64,000 nucleotides of DNA from Chloroflexota bacterium (GCA_002722455.1 PBMB01000015.1:1-64000), one strand, 5' to 3'; numbered from the stretch's first letter, positions 1-10,071 are shown. The notes: generated from the sequence alone by a model not told the origin. Program-made: numbers and translations.

Positions 1-10
1 ATACATTCCT

Positions 11-32
11 TACACATTTTCGAAAGTGTGTA
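11..32. other. Near-palindromic hairpin at the window edge
   Basis: An imperfect inverted repeat with arms TACACA and TGTGTA around a TTTCGAAA centre, followed by a short T run. It may end a transcript entering from the left, but the upstream gene is outside the window. Confidence 0.35.
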
Positions 33-49
33 TGTATTTTTAATCAATA

Positions 50-71
50 AAAAAGCCCGTAGGTACGGGCT
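50..71. terminator. Intrinsic terminator-like hairpin
   Basis: The stem AAGCCCGTA / TACGGGCTT has a two-base loop and is flanked by an A run on the left. On the minus strand the hairpin is followed by a U run, so it could end minus-strand transcripts. Confidence 0.5.
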
Positions 72-193
72 TAATTCACTCAGTCACTTGGAATATACAC
101 ATTTTTCACTATATACTTCTCGAAGGGACTTTTTTATTTTATATTAAATTTAAAAAAACAAAAAAACCTAAAACAATTCAGGCTTTTTATATT

Positions 194-988
194 TTAATTA
201 AACAATGATTTAAAGAAACCTTTCTTCTGTGTTTTCTTTTGATTTAAAATATATCCTTTTTCCCTTAGCTTTTGTGCTTTTGTTCTGTATTCTAATAATC
301 CACCAACTGAATCTACGTTAAGAATTCTTTTCTTGTTATTAAAATCATTAATTTCGAAAGATAAAATATTTTTATTTTGGTTTTTAAGTTCTTTTGATAT
401 TTCATTTGGTAAATATTTCAAAACTTTTATAGATATATTTTCTTGATCAACTATACTTTCTTCATCATATTGTTTTTTATCATAGTCATATACCATTGCA
501 CTGACTTTCCAACCATTTTTTTGTGATACTCTATAATATTGTGGTGGTCTATCTGACTCAGATTTCAATGAATCTGGTCCTATCACAACACTTACTATAT
601 CACCGTCAGTTGCTTCAACATAAAAGTTATAATCATTATTCATCATAACTTTTGCTTCTTGTCTAAAACGTAAATCCAGATTCTTTTTAATACATTCAGT
701 TGCAAAAAATTTAGCACCTTTTGTATAACGAACGTCCGTTCTCTCTTTTTCACCTTCTGAAATGGTCACTAATAAACTCTCGTCTTGATCATTAAAAATA
801 AAGTAATACTCTTTATCGTTTTTATCTTTAATTGTTATTTTCCCAGAAATGTATGATTCGTCATTACTGCTATTTTTTAAGTCTTTATTTCTAATTCTTT
901 CCACCTTAAAAGAATCATGAACAAAATAGAAACCCATTTTATCTGCGTAGTTAGTAAGTACTTTATTAAAATCTTTGTCATCATCCAT
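194..988 (-). CDS. Unknown protein, 264 aa
   Basis: I do not recognise this protein. It is soluble and highly charged, with a lysine-rich C-terminus (last ~20 residues) and no signal peptide or membrane segment. The middle region alternates beta-like hydrophobic strands with charged turns. It is transcribed alone, and an ATATAAT-like box lies upstream on the minus strand near 1020-1030. Nothing in the neighbourhood gives a function. Confidence 0.7.
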   Translation of the reverse strand: MDDDKDFNKVLTNYADKMGFYFVHDSFKVERIRNKDLKNSSNDESYISGKITIKDKNDKEYYFIFNDQDESLLVTISEGEKERTDVRYTKGAKFFATECIKKNLDLRFRQEAKVMMNNDYNFYVEATDGDIVSVVIGPDSLKSESDRPPQYYRVSQKNGWKVSAMVYDYDKKQYDEESIVDQENISIKVLKYLPNEISKELKNQNKNILSFEINDFNNKKRILNVDSVGGLLEYRTKAQKLREKGYILNQKKTQKKGFFKSLFN

Positions 989-1128
989 TACAGTGCTCTC
1001 TCATTAATTCACTTTACTTCATTATATCACAAATTTTAATAAAATATAAATCATAATAACATTTTTATCAAAAAAAAATATTACAAATATTCTTTCTTTG
1101 AATTATTATAAAAATACTAAAATATTTA

Positions 1129-1701
1129 TTATTTTGTCTTATTTTGTTTTTTTAAATGTTTTTCCAGTTCTTCATAACCGCCTATATATTTTCCTTCTAA
1201 CCATATTTGAGGCAAAGTTACTGGTGTCTTTTTTCCAATGATTTTTTTTACTTGAGGAATCATTCTGTGCAAAGACGCACTATCTTTTATTACATTTTTA
1301 TATGTATAATCAATTCCATGACCTTTCATTAAAGCTTTTGCTTTTAAACAACAAGGACAAGTTTCTTTTCCAAAAATGACATTACCTTCAATGTTTTCAT
1401 TTTTTACCGCTTCTCTTATTAAAGATTTAATTAAGATACCTCTATTTAATGCTTCTCCTTGGCTTACTACTTTACCTTCTACCATAACAATTGGTGCGTG
1501 ATAACCACCTTTTAAAACTGGCTCCCACCAATGAGAAAGCCAGTCTTTTATTTCTATTTCTACGTCTAATTCTTTTAATTCATTTTCTAACACATCTTGA
1601 ATAATATCTTTTGTAATTGTACATTCACCACAAGGAATTTTAACTTTAAAACCTCCCCATTCTCCTGCCCAACGATATAATGTTAATCTTATTTTTTTCA
1701 T
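1129..1701 (-). CDS. Tandem thioredoxin-fold / glutaredoxin protein
   Basis: Probable cytoplasmic thiol-disulfide oxidoreductase of 190 aa with two thioredoxin-fold modules. The N-terminal half has a CGEC motif (about residues 24-27) followed by a conserved-looking AP-I-V-VEGK segment. The C-terminal half is a glutaredoxin with a CPCC motif (about residues 115-118) and the TLPQIWLEGKYIGGYEEL stretch, which matches the usual TVP-cis-Pro and GG glutathione-binding region. A strong SD (GGGAGA) precedes the ATG. Glutaredoxins often reduce ribonucleotide reductase, but no nrd gene is visible here. The second module is the more certain of the two. Confidence 0.8.
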   Translation of the reverse strand: MKKIRLTLYRWAGEWGGFKVKIPCGECTITKDIIQDVLENELKELDVEIEIKDWLSHWWEPVLKGGYHAPIVMVEGKVVSQGEALNRGILIKSLIREAVKNENIEGNVIFGKETCPCCLKAKALMKGHGIDYTYKNVIKDSASLHRMIPQVKKIIGKKTPVTLPQIWLEGKYIGGYEELEKHLKKQNKTK

Positions 1702-1768
1702 AAAAAATCTCCCTTTCTATTCGCATAAAAAAAGGAGACCTTTGTAATACTAAATTAATTTCAAAACA

Positions 1769-2446
1769 TTAATGTTTTACTCTTGCTAATTCTGAATATA
1801 ATTCACCATTTTCAAGATTAAGCTTTAAAATATCTTCTTCAACAGTATAAGAACCAACACTTTCTCCTTCTCTTGTCATAAACATGATATCTCCGCCATC
1901 AACAACATAAACACCCTCAGATACTTTTTTCTTTCCGTCACCAGAAGAAACATTCATTTTAAATAGAAAATCTTCTGTTATTAAAAGATTTAAATTTGTA
2001 AGACCATTAATTTCATGTTTAATTGTTGTTGAGTTCCAAGCCCCTGATAGACCCAATGGTGTTTCTTTTATAAACAACATTCCATTCATTATCATTTTAT
2101 CTTGAGTCATTCGTAAATTATATTTTTGAACTTCGCCTGTCCCATTGAGTAGAGTAATCTCAGAACTATCTTTTATTGAATATATGCCTTTCTCGTTAAT
2201 CATTAATTGCCCAGTGTTATAAACAACTATTTGATAAGTATAATCAGAATTAAAATTCATAACAACTGACATTTTTGTTGGTAAACCAGAAGCTTCTGAT
2301 ACAGCATTCCATTTACCTATCATAAAGGGATAATCAAATTGCGTTAAATCTTTATTGTCTTTTTCTATTTGTCCAGTCTCAGCAAATGAAAATGCCGAAA
2401 CAAAGGTAATAATAATTATTAGTGCTTTAATTATAGTGTTTTTCAT
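1769..2446 (-). CDS. Secreted/periplasmic unknown protein, 225 aa
   Basis: The N-terminus is a clear Sec signal peptide: MKNT, then a hydrophobic stretch ending SAFSFA, with cleavage likely before ETGQ. The mature part is beta-rich, with repeated patterns of the type WNAVSEASG and GAWNSTT that suggest two related beta-barrel or lipocalin-like halves. I cannot name the family. It is a single gene with its own SD and no obvious terminator beyond the T-rich 3' end. Confidence 0.7.
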   Translation of the reverse strand: MKNTIIKALIIIITFVSAFSFAETGQIEKDNKDLTQFDYPFMIGKWNAVSEASGLPTKMSVVMNFNSDYTYQIVVYNTGQLMINEKGIYSIKDSSEITLLNGTGEVQKYNLRMTQDKMIMNGMLFIKETPLGLSGAWNSTTIKHEINGLTNLNLLITEDFLFKMNVSSGDGKKKVSEGVYVVDGGDIMFMTREGESVGSYTVEEDILKLNLENGELYSELARVKH

Positions 2447-2612
2447 AATTTCACCTATTACTTGGATTGTGAGAAGTATAATATCATTTATTGCATAAAA
2501 CTACAAGGGTTCTTTTTGCTTTTTTTACAACTTATTAACTTGTTTTAATTTTGTTTTTTTGATATAATCTATTTTTTTAAATAGTATTGTTTATACAAAG
2601 TAGGAACGAAAA

Positions 2613-3452
2613 ATGAATATAATAATTTCAGAAGAATTACATAATAAATTACAAAAACATGTTGTATCGACAATCGAGTTTGGTTCTGCATTAAAAGGCG
2701 AAAAGAGAAAAGATTCCGATTTTGATTTGTTACATATTGTTGAATCTGCCGACTGGTGGACATCTTCTGTCGTTGCCAATCAACATTTATTACAATATAA
2801 AACAGAGAACGAAGACCATATTTATTGTAATGCACACACTTTTGTTAAAAGTTTATTAGACGGTGATACAACTATCTTTGTTGAAATGCACAAATATGGT
2901 GGATTAAAAAATACTTGTTTAGAGTTTTTAGAAAAATATGATTTTACATATTATAGAACATTGAGAGCTTATTTAGGTATTTCTCGACGAGACATTAAAG
3001 ACGTTCGTTCTTTATGGAAAAATAAAGATACTTTGATTCGTAAGATTAATAAAAAATTAAAATTTGCAGAACAAGGTATTATGTTTGTTATGGATTACTT
3101 AGAGAAAAATAAAGACAACATTAATGAATATAATGAATTCATTTCTAAGTTTAATGATATCTATAATATCGAAGACTTTAAAAAAGGTGAAAAATATGTT
3201 TCTGTTTCCGTTGATTCTGAGTTTAAAGAAGTTGACATTATTACGAAACGTTTTAATGAATGGTTAGATTATATTCGAAATAATTTAAACAAATTCATTG
3301 AAGCAGGTTATTTAAAGAAAACTTTTGAAAAAGAAGAGTTCTTGATTTTAATCCATGACTTAAATAAAAATATTAAAGTCAAAAGCACAATGAATGAATG
3401 TGAAAATGAAGTTATGACTTATTTTTACAATAGCTATATTGGAGAAGTCTAA
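2613..3452 (+). CDS. Nucleotidyltransferase-superfamily protein
   Basis: Residues ~19-42 carry the polymerase-beta-type nucleotidyltransferase signature: GSALKG, then DSDFDLLHIV with the paired metal-binding aspartates. Members of this superfamily transfer NMPs to proteins, RNA or small molecules. The remaining ~200 residues are helical and unassigned. A TATAAT box lies at 2563-2568 and the SD is AGGAACG. It forms an operon with the next gene, which starts two bases after the stop. An enzyme-partner pair is plausible, but MNT/HEPN toxin-antitoxin identity is not supported because no HEPN RX4-6H motif is evident in the partner. Confidence 0.7.
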   Translation: MNIIISEELHNKLQKHVVSTIEFGSALKGEKRKDSDFDLLHIVESADWWTSSVVANQHLLQYKTENEDHIYCNAHTFVKSLLDGDTTIFVEMHKYGGLKNTCLEFLEKYDFTYYRTLRAYLGISRRDIKDVRSLWKNKDTLIRKINKKLKFAEQGIMFVMDYLEKNKDNINEYNEFISKFNDIYNIEDFKKGEKYVSVSVDSEFKEVDIITKRFNEWLDYIRNNLNKFIEAGYLKKTFEKEEFLILIHDLNKNIKVKSTMNECENEVMTYFYNSYIGEV

Positions 3453-3454
3453 AG

Positions 3455-4639
3455 TTGAATAAAAAAGATATAAATGAAGAGTCTAAAAGTTCCAGTATTT
3501 TCTATATTGTGAACACACTTATTGATATTGATTTTCAATTAAGGAAAATAGATCTAAAATACAATATTGAAAAAGAAGTAAGGTATTTACTGTCAGAAAC
3601 TTTTATTGCTTGGGATTTTAAAGACAATAATATCGTTGATAAAGTTTATAAGATCAAAGAACAAAGGTTTATTGAGGATAAAAACTTAGAAGAACTTTTT
3701 GATTATAGTAAAGAACATAGTTATTCAGATGAAAATGAACTATATTCTTTGTTTCAAGCTTTAAGTAGCTTTTATATTTTATGTGAAAAAGTTATTTATA
3801 ATGCTTCCTATTTTAGATCTATAAATTCAAAAGATATGCACGACGATTACCATTCTATATTAGAATATATCGTTGAAAAATTTGATTTGCCGAACAATTA
3901 CTTTTATAAATTAGCCGCAAGAAAATCAAAAGAATTAGAAAAAGAAAGCAAAGCTGTTCAAGATATTTCTGATTTTCCACATTATCCTTGGTTAAACAAT
4001 AAAATTAAAGATTATATTGAAAAAAATAATGATTGGAGTCCTTTGGTTGTAAAAGAAAATATTAAAAATATTGCAAAACCAATAGTGACAATGCTCGATG
4101 AATTCGGATACTATACTTCAAAAAAATTTACTGGAAAAGAACTAGAAATTTCTGAAATAAGAAAAGAAAATAGAGTTTTGAAAAAAATTATTGGAGAGTA
4201 TGCAACTCTTAAAAGCAAGAACGGACCCGTCTCTAATTTTAATCTTATTACCCTAAGAGAGCTAGTAAGAAAAGAAAATGCAAAAAAAATGTATGACTTT
4301 GAGATTTCTGAGTTAATCGAAAAAGATCAGTTAAAGCGTTTTTTAAGGATATTCCCCGAATTTGTTTTAGATTTTGATTTAATTCCTAGTGGTAAAATAA
4401 TAATAGAAGAACCTGGTGAGTTCGGAATATTTATTAAATCAGCAAGCCCTTTAATGTCTATTGATAAACAAAAAATATATAGATTTAAAGCAGATAATAC
4501 AATTTTAAGAATTGGTCATGAAATTACTTCTTTTCCACAAGAACATATTGATAAACTTTTAATTGTTTTAAAAGACCTTTCTATACCCGAAGAAAACATC
4601 AGTTATGATGATCGTGGCTTTCCAGTCGTCAAAATATAA
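3455..4639 (+). CDS. Unknown protein, partner of the nucleotidyltransferase
   Basis: A 394-aa, lysine- and glutamate-rich helical protein, not recognised. It starts with TTG two bases after the preceding stop, with GGAG about nine bases upstream, so translational coupling to the nucleotidyltransferase is likely. The C-terminal ~90 residues look like a compact globular domain (strands around GKIIIEEPGEFGIFI). A clear terminator follows at 4641-4665. Confidence 0.7.
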   Translation: MNKKDINEESKSSSIFYIVNTLIDIDFQLRKIDLKYNIEKEVRYLLSETFIAWDFKDNNIVDKVYKIKEQRFIEDKNLEELFDYSKEHSYSDENELYSLFQALSSFYILCEKVIYNASYFRSINSKDMHDDYHSILEYIVEKFDLPNNYFYKLAARKSKELEKESKAVQDISDFPHYPWLNNKIKDYIEKNNDWSPLVVKENIKNIAKPIVTMLDEFGYYTSKKFTGKELEISEIRKENRVLKKIIGEYATLKSKNGPVSNFNLITLRELVRKENAKKMYDFEISELIEKDQLKRFLRIFPEFVLDFDLIPSGKIIIEEPGEFGIFIKSASPLMSIDKQKIYRFKADNTILRIGHEITSFPQEHIDKLLIVLKDLSIPEENISYDDRGFPVVKI

Positions 4640-4640
4640 A

Positions 4641-4665
4641 AAAAGCTCCTTGAAGGAGCTTTTTA
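4641..4665. terminator. Bidirectional intrinsic terminator
   Basis: Stem AAAAGCTCCTT / AAGGAGCTTTT with A and T tracts on either side. It separates two convergent genes. Confidence 0.85.
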
Positions 4666-4679
4666 TTTATTCTTTATGT

Positions 4680-5822
4680 TTAATCTTCTTCATCAACTAT
4701 TGAAAACAAACCATTTGAATCACTGTTTTTACCATTCTTCAATATATCTTCAATTAAATCAGATTCTTCCTCTATAAACTCTAATGCGTCCAATTCTTCA
4801 TTTGTTACTTGGATTTGAACACTTAAAGCAGCGTCCATAACTTTTATTGAGGGATCGAAATCTTCTAATAAACAATCATATTCTTTAACTACTTCAGCTT
4901 CAAATTCATCCAGTGTTGTTTCGAACAACTCTTTAAATTCAAGCATATTATCTATTTTATAAGGAGATAATGTTTCTTCAAAATTTTGAAATTTAACTTT
5001 TTCTGCAACTTTTGAACTCGTGAAATAACAAAAATATTCGTTTCCCTCTTCTATTTCCAGTTCTTTAACAATGACTTTGTTAATATCATTGTCTTCAAGA
5101 TAAGCACTTACTTTATTTGTATATTTTTGAATAAGGTTTGTTGCAAACTCTCTGAGTTTAACAACTAACATTTCTTTACCTTTTTCTTCTGCGACGACTT
5201 TATAAGAAAGAATATTTGTTGCACTTGGAGAATCACTGTCCGATAGTTTTTCACCTATTTTGTTTCTTTCAAATCCATGTGGTAGCAATTCTGTTATTTT
5301 ATCAAGACCTGTTTTTTCAAGTTCTACTGAAATTACTTCAGAAAATGGCTTTAGAAAAACATATTTAAACTCTTTTATTCCGTTTTCACCTGTTACATGA
5401 GCACGAGCATAAACGTCAGTTAACTGCAAATAGTATGGGTGTGCTGGTGGTGCATCAGTTCCTAGTATTTTTTGAGTATAAGCGACTCTTTCATCATAAT
5501 TTTCCTTATCGAAAGACAACACGCTGTCATAATCTAATGTCGTTTTCCCTTCGTCAAAAGGAACAATTAATTGAAAATTATCTTTACCTATACCATAATA
5601 TTTTAGTCTTGCTTTATTAAATTCTAATTCTACAAATGGATCAAGCTCTAATTCTTCTAACTCTTCCAATCGTCCTTTCAGTTTACATATTGAAGAATAA
5701 AGCAACAATTCATACTCTTCACCCCATTCAGGATGAGCTTTTTTTAATTTATCTTGTTCGATAAGTGGAAGGTCAAAAAAACCAGAGTGCTTTTGTTCCA
5801 TAAATAATCTGTAATGATCCAT
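4680..5822 (-). CDS. Unknown acidic protein, 380 aa
   Basis: A soluble, strongly acidic protein with many Glu/Asp runs and a C-terminus ending SIVDEED. It has no signal peptide and no motif I recognise. Large acidic coiled or helical proteins of this kind are common in big phages and megaplasmids. It is monocistronic and preceded by an SD-like GGGGAT. Confidence 0.7.
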   Translation of the reverse strand: MDHYRLFMEQKHSGFFDLPLIEQDKLKKAHPEWGEEYELLLYSSICKLKGRLEELEELELDPFVELEFNKARLKYYGIGKDNFQLIVPFDEGKTTLDYDSVLSFDKENYDERVAYTQKILGTDAPPAHPYYLQLTDVYARAHVTGENGIKEFKYVFLKPFSEVISVELEKTGLDKITELLPHGFERNKIGEKLSDSDSPSATNILSYKVVAEEKGKEMLVVKLREFATNLIQKYTNKVSAYLEDNDINKVIVKELEIEEGNEYFCYFTSSKVAEKVKFQNFEETLSPYKIDNMLEFKELFETTLDEFEAEVVKEYDCLLEDFDPSIKVMDAALSVQIQVTNEELDALEFIEEESDLIEDILKNGKNSDSNGLFSIVDEED

Positions 5823-5996
5823 TCATATCCCCTTTTTTTAGAATTGATAATTGATTGTAACTTTTCTTTCTTTAAAAATCAAATAAAAAAAACACAAGGT
5901 TTATTTTTAATAATATTTAATTTTATACTTAATAATCATTTTGTTTTTTATTTTTTTTTGTTATAATAATGTATCATTAACAAAGGTTGAAAAACT

Positions 5997-6353
5997 ATGA
6001 CATTGGAAGAAAAACTAATTAATTTTAAACAATATACGATTGATGCATTTCCTGTTATTAATGGAAATTTAATACCAGAATTTAAAAAAATACAAAAACT
6101 AAGTGATTTAATGATTGATTACATATCAAAAAATGAAAAAAAAGAAATTTATTCATTGACTGATATTTGTAATATCTGCAATCTTTCTTCAAAAGAAGGA
6201 ATGGAATTTGCTTATTTTCTATGCAACAGTGTGACAAATCTCTTTAAACCAGTATATTATTTTGAAAGCAAATTGACTGATAAGAAAACTTTTATCAATG
6301 CCCTAAAAAATAACAAAGATAAAGTTTCTTTTGCTTTTAAAATTCAAAAATAA
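5997..6353 (+). CDS. Unknown small protein, 118 aa
   Basis: A short soluble protein with a possible winged-helix-like centre (SLTDICNICNLSSKEGMEF), but this is too weak to assign. A TATAAT box is at 5962-5967 and a hairpin terminator follows the stop. Confidence 0.6.
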   Translation: MTLEEKLINFKQYTIDAFPVINGNLIPEFKKIQKLSDLMIDYISKNEKKEIYSLTDICNICNLSSKEGMEFAYFLCNSVTNLFKPVYYFESKLTDKKTFINALKNNKDKVSFAFKIQK

Positions 6354-6377
6354 AGAAGAAACGTTCGTTTCTTCTTT
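6352..6377. terminator. Intrinsic terminator between convergent genes
   Basis: Stem AAAGAAGAAAC / GTTTCTTCTTT with a four-base loop and a following T run. It serves the 118-aa gene and probably the opposing gene. Confidence 0.75.
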
Positions 6378-6384
6378 TTCTATA

Positions 6385-6738
6385 TTAAGCGATTGCAAAT
6401 CTTTTTTCATGCATTTGCACTACATAATCTGAAATGCTTAAACACTTATTTAATTCTTCTATGTCAAACGCACCAGAAACAAAATAAGACTCTTGAAGCA
6501 TTTTCAGAGCTGTTTCTCCAATTGTTTCGTCTTCTGAAACTTTTTTATATTGCTCTATTGTTATATTGTGTACTGTTAATGTATCTTCTCGGTTTCCATG
6601 CTTATAAAGAAAGCCTCTTGCTTTTCCGTTTTCATCTCTCCAATATGTATAACTTAAACCTACTTCTTTACCTACATTTATTTCTTTATTGTGACCACAA
6701 AGAAAATAATCTTCGCCTCTTTTTTCGTAATTATACAT
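6385..6738 (-). CDS. Unknown small protein, 117 aa
   Basis: I take the ATG at 6736-6738 because GGAGGA sits six bases upstream, while the longer reading frame has no ribosome binding site. The protein has two halves: a beta-rich N-terminal part with Tyr/Trp, and a helical C-terminal part. No family is recognised. Confidence 0.6.
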   Translation of the reverse strand: MYNYEKRGEDYFLCGHNKEINVGKEVGLSYTYWRDENGKARGFLYKHGNREDTLTVHNITIEQYKKVSEDETIGETALKMLQESYFVSGAFDIEELNKCLSISDYVVQMHEKRFAIA

Positions 6739-6814
6739 TTTTTCCTCCAATGTTTTTCTAACATTAAAACAATTTGAATTTAAAATCAACAAAAAAGAGA
6801 GTAAAATCTTTTTT

Positions 6815-9031
6815 TTATCTATATTTTGGCTTCTTTTTTTTCTTTTGTTGATCTGTTTTCAACAAAAAAGGATTTCCTTCTTGGTCTTGACTATAATCGA
6901 AATCTTCTTCTAATAAAGGGTTTTCAATATTGTACCCTTTCTTAAATTCTTGTATTCTTTCATTTTTGATAGAAATAGCATTCTCTAATATATTAATAAA
7001 ATCTTTTTCTTCTATATCTTCATAATATTCTTCTGCTATTTTAAGATTATTAAGCTCTAAATAATTTCTTGTTTCAAGCAATATATCTTTTTCAAAATCA
7101 TTTAATTCTTGATTTCTTCTTACTTTTTTTGTGAAGTCGTTCCATGTTTTTTCATTTTTATAAGCTATGTTTTCTTGTGTTGTCATTATATCTTCTATAA
7201 ATTTGTTGGAAAAACAACTTGGTTTTGTTATTTTTATCATTTCTCCTATTTTTTTAGAAAATGATATTTTATTTACATTAATTTCTTCTAAATATTTTTC
7301 ATTTTTTAATGTTGAAGATATTATCTTTGATAAAACGTCTTTTGTTGATTGATTTAAATTACGTGAATTTTCTTCTGCATGTTCTGAAAAAACAAATGTA
7401 TTTAATATATTTTCATCAATTTCTTCTATTGTTAAACTTGAAATAAAATCGTTGTTATATTTTTCTGACGGTGAGGACGCTTTTAATCTTATATGACCTT
7501 TTGTGAATTTATTAAGAGCAGATAAATCTATCATTTCAATATCTCTAGTCACTTTCATTTTAAGTAAAGCAGAATATTGAATCAACATTGCTTGCTCAGA
7601 AGCGGTTAAGTCTTTTTCTTCAAACATAGCGTCTTTTATATCAGAAGTCACTCTGTTATTGTAAAATAAAGATACATTGCTTAATGGCTCAAAAACCCAA
7701 TTGCCATTATCCTCACCATTCATTGAGTTTAAATTTTTTAGATTTAAAAAGGAATCCATTTCTTCTTCTGATAGTGTCGTTGATAATTCTTCTTTTTTTA
7801 ATAATTCTTCAACATGTTCTGGTAACAAATCTTTTTTTCTTTTTAAAAGTTTTTTAATATAATAAACAGGGTGTTTTGTTGTTTTTTTTTGAATCATTTC
7901 AATTGCTTTTTTTGAACCAACACCATTATTATCTTCTAAGTCTAAACCTTCAAAAAAGTCATTTCCTAAAACGGATTTAAATGAAGCTATTATAGCACCT
8001 CTCATTGTTGAGTTTCCTTCAAATCCTAAAACTTGTTTTGAAAATGAATCAATAAAAGAAGAATCATTTTGTATTTCTAAATATTCATTTAAAACCGTTG
8101 ATATAACCGCATTAGCTAATGAATGTCGCACAATTGAATCACCTTCTATTGCTAAACCTCGATCTGTTGTTGTACTTATTTGCAATTGTTTTTTTATTGA
8201 ACGAGAATCTTCCAGATCATTTAATTCTGCCTCTGTTTTTGCATTATCAAATTTTTTCTTTTCCTCTAATGATAATTCCGCATATTTTGTTTGATTTATT
8301 ATATACCAACCATCAAAAAGCCCACCTGTTTCTGTGCTTGCTTTTAAATCATTTGTTTCTTTGTCATAAACTAGGTTTATATTTTTAGGTGTGTTGCTGT
8401 TTACTACATCTATTAAATCTTGGAACCAGTCTTTACAGATTTCTTTTGAATCTTTACCACTATTTATCGCTTCTTTATATTTTTTATTAATAATCTCTAT
8501 TTTTTTACTTCCAAAGTCTGTTTCCATGTAATTTTCTAAAAAAATATTAATATTAGATACAAACTCTGCTTTATCTTTTACTTTTAAATTTTTAAATATA
8601 GAATTTAGTGTCGTTTTAAAATCATTTGTTATTTCATTTTCGGTAATGTTTTCTTTTTCAATAAATGCTAATTGATAAATGTGAGAGACATCTTTTGTTA
8701 GTTCAAAATTTTCTATTGTTTTTTGGTAAGATATTAATTCTTTATTTGTTAAGGTTGATTCTGAGTAAAACATTGTGCTTACAAAAGACCCCAGATCTTT
8801 TGGTAATATTTTATTAATTTTATCCTTTTTTAAAATGTTTATAATTTTATCTTGTTCTATTTCATGTATTTTTTTATCAATACCATTTTCAAACAACAAT
8901 TCATTTATTCTTTTTCTTTCTTTTTCGACTGCTATTAAAATGTCTTCAAATACTTCCGATTTTGAAAAAACGACAATATCTTCAATTTTTTCAATATAAT
9001 CAAACACAAATCTTTCTAAATTTTTACTCAC
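6815..9031 (-). CDS. Large unknown protein, 738 aa
   Basis: A soluble, Lys/Glu/Asn-rich protein starting with GTG, with GGAG ten bases upstream and a TATAAT-type box around 9060. The central part (residues ~240-470) contains more globular sequence (for example GLFDGWYIINQTKYAEL and NGNWVFEPLSNVSLFYNN), flanked by long helical regions. The C-terminus is a basic tail, KKKKKPKYR. I cannot name it. Its size, composition and lack of known domains resemble large uncharacterised proteins of jumbo phages. Confidence 0.7.
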   Translation of the reverse strand: MSKNLERFVFDYIEKIEDIVVFSKSEVFEDILIAVEKERKRINELLFENGIDKKIHEIEQDKIINILKKDKINKILPKDLGSFVSTMFYSESTLTNKELISYQKTIENFELTKDVSHIYQLAFIEKENITENEITNDFKTTLNSIFKNLKVKDKAEFVSNINIFLENYMETDFGSKKIEIINKKYKEAINSGKDSKEICKDWFQDLIDVVNSNTPKNINLVYDKETNDLKASTETGGLFDGWYIINQTKYAELSLEEKKKFDNAKTEAELNDLEDSRSIKKQLQISTTTDRGLAIEGDSIVRHSLANAVISTVLNEYLEIQNDSSFIDSFSKQVLGFEGNSTMRGAIIASFKSVLGNDFFEGLDLEDNNGVGSKKAIEMIQKKTTKHPVYYIKKLLKRKKDLLPEHVEELLKKEELSTTLSEEEMDSFLNLKNLNSMNGEDNGNWVFEPLSNVSLFYNNRVTSDIKDAMFEEKDLTASEQAMLIQYSALLKMKVTRDIEMIDLSALNKFTKGHIRLKASSPSEKYNNDFISSLTIEEIDENILNTFVFSEHAEENSRNLNQSTKDVLSKIISSTLKNEKYLEEINVNKISFSKKIGEMIKITKPSCFSNKFIEDIMTTQENIAYKNEKTWNDFTKKVRRNQELNDFEKDILLETRNYLELNNLKIAEEYYEDIEEKDFINILENAISIKNERIQEFKKGYNIENPLLEEDFDYSQDQEGNPFLLKTDQQKKKKKPKYR

Positions 9032-9090
9032 GATACTTTAATCTCCATTTATATTCTTTATTATATCATTTTTTATCGTTTTCTCAAACA

Positions 9091-9120
9091 AAAAAATACC
9101 GCCTAAATCGATTAGACGGT
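9091..9120 (-). terminator. Intrinsic terminator
   Basis: Minus-strand stem ACCGTCTAA / TTAGGCGGT with a U tract. It lies between the 146-aa gene promoter side and the upstream GTG gene, and may belong to a short unannotated transcript. Confidence 0.5.
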
Positions 9121-9140
9121 TTGTTTTATATTTATTAATT

Positions 9141-9581
9141 TTAAAAATAATCCTCAATTTTTAATATCGTTTCTATAATGATTTTTTCATTTTTAAAACC
9201 TGTTTTTTCATGTTCAAACAACCAATGAGAATGTATTTTAACTGGAATTTTATTCTCTATTCTTTTTCCAAATTCTATTTTTGTTATATCAATTGGGTTA
9301 TAAACATTTCCTATGTATATTGAACATTCTACATATCCATAGTCAGGATTAACAGGAAATTCCATTACTTTGTTTTCAAAATCATTTATCGTTTCATTTT
9401 CTTCAATATCAAAATCTATTTCCAAAACCTGATCTATTTCTTCTACTTCATAACCTAAGTTTAATTGAAAAGGCTCCAGTTTAATTAAGATTTCAATCTT
9501 CTTAAAGATATCATTATTACAAAAATAGATCTCAGAGTCACTGAAATCTAATTTTTGTATCGGAAATTGTTTTAAGGACAT
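9141..9581 (-). CDS. Unknown protein, 146 aa
   Basis: A soluble beta-rich protein with no recognised motif. It is the second gene of a two-gene unit, and its start is two bases after the stop of the gene before it in reading order, which implies coupled translation. Confidence 0.6.
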   Translation of the reverse strand: MSLKQFPIQKLDFSDSEIYFCNNDIFKKIEILIKLEPFQLNLGYEVEEIDQVLEIDFDIEENETINDFENKVMEFPVNPDYGYVECSIYIGNVYNPIDITKIEFGKRIENKIPVKIHSHWLFEHEKTGFKNEKIIIETILKIEDYF

Positions 9582-9583
9582 TT

Positions 9584-9964
9584 TTATAAATTCTTTAATC
9601 CTTTTACACTTCTTCTCGTTTTAGAAGTATTTTTATTTTCAGTCATATTTTTTCTTGTTAAAAATGATTCATATTTTTCTAATAAATCCATGTTATCTTC
9701 TGAATCTATTTCTATTTTTTCTGCCTTAACTCTTTGGTGATATATTTTCATATCTGGTAATTCGTCTACACAATCTTTATAATTAAGACCTATTTTTCCC
9801 ATTTTTTCTTCACCCATTACATAAATAGAAATATCGTCACCTTTACCTGATAAAGCAACTAATCTATCTTCTGGGCAAGATTTTAGTTGAAAATCATTTA
9901 ATTCCATTTTCATGAACCCCATTTCTGAAAGTTCCAATTCTAAAACAACTTTATCTTTATCCAT
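9584..9964 (-). CDS. Unknown protein, 126 aa
   Basis: First gene of a two-gene operon with the 146-aa protein. The N-terminal ~90 residues look globular and acidic; the C-terminus is a basic tail (TRRSVKGLKNL) that could bind nucleic acid. Function unknown. Confidence 0.6.
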   Translation of the reverse strand: MDKDKVVLELELSEMGFMKMELNDFQLKSCPEDRLVALSGKGDDISIYVMGEEKMGKIGLNYKDCVDELPDMKIYHQRVKAEKIEIDSEDNMDLLEKYESFLTRKNMTENKNTSKTRRSVKGLKNL

Positions 9965-10071
9965 TATAATACTCCTTGTTATAAACTCATTATATCATAA
10001 TTTTATTTTTATCAAAACTTGATTAAACAAACAAGTCTTCGTATAATAAAACAAAAATAAGTGAATATAAA

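Noticed and set aside
2569-2835. Minus-strand open frames of 62 and 88 codons
   Set aside because: They overlap the start of the nucleotidyltransferase gene in antisense, and that gene has clear catalytic motifs and its own promoter.
2613-4639. MNT/HEPN toxin-antitoxin pair
   Set aside because: The first protein has the nucleotidyltransferase motif, but the second is far too long and lacks a HEPN RX4-6H motif.
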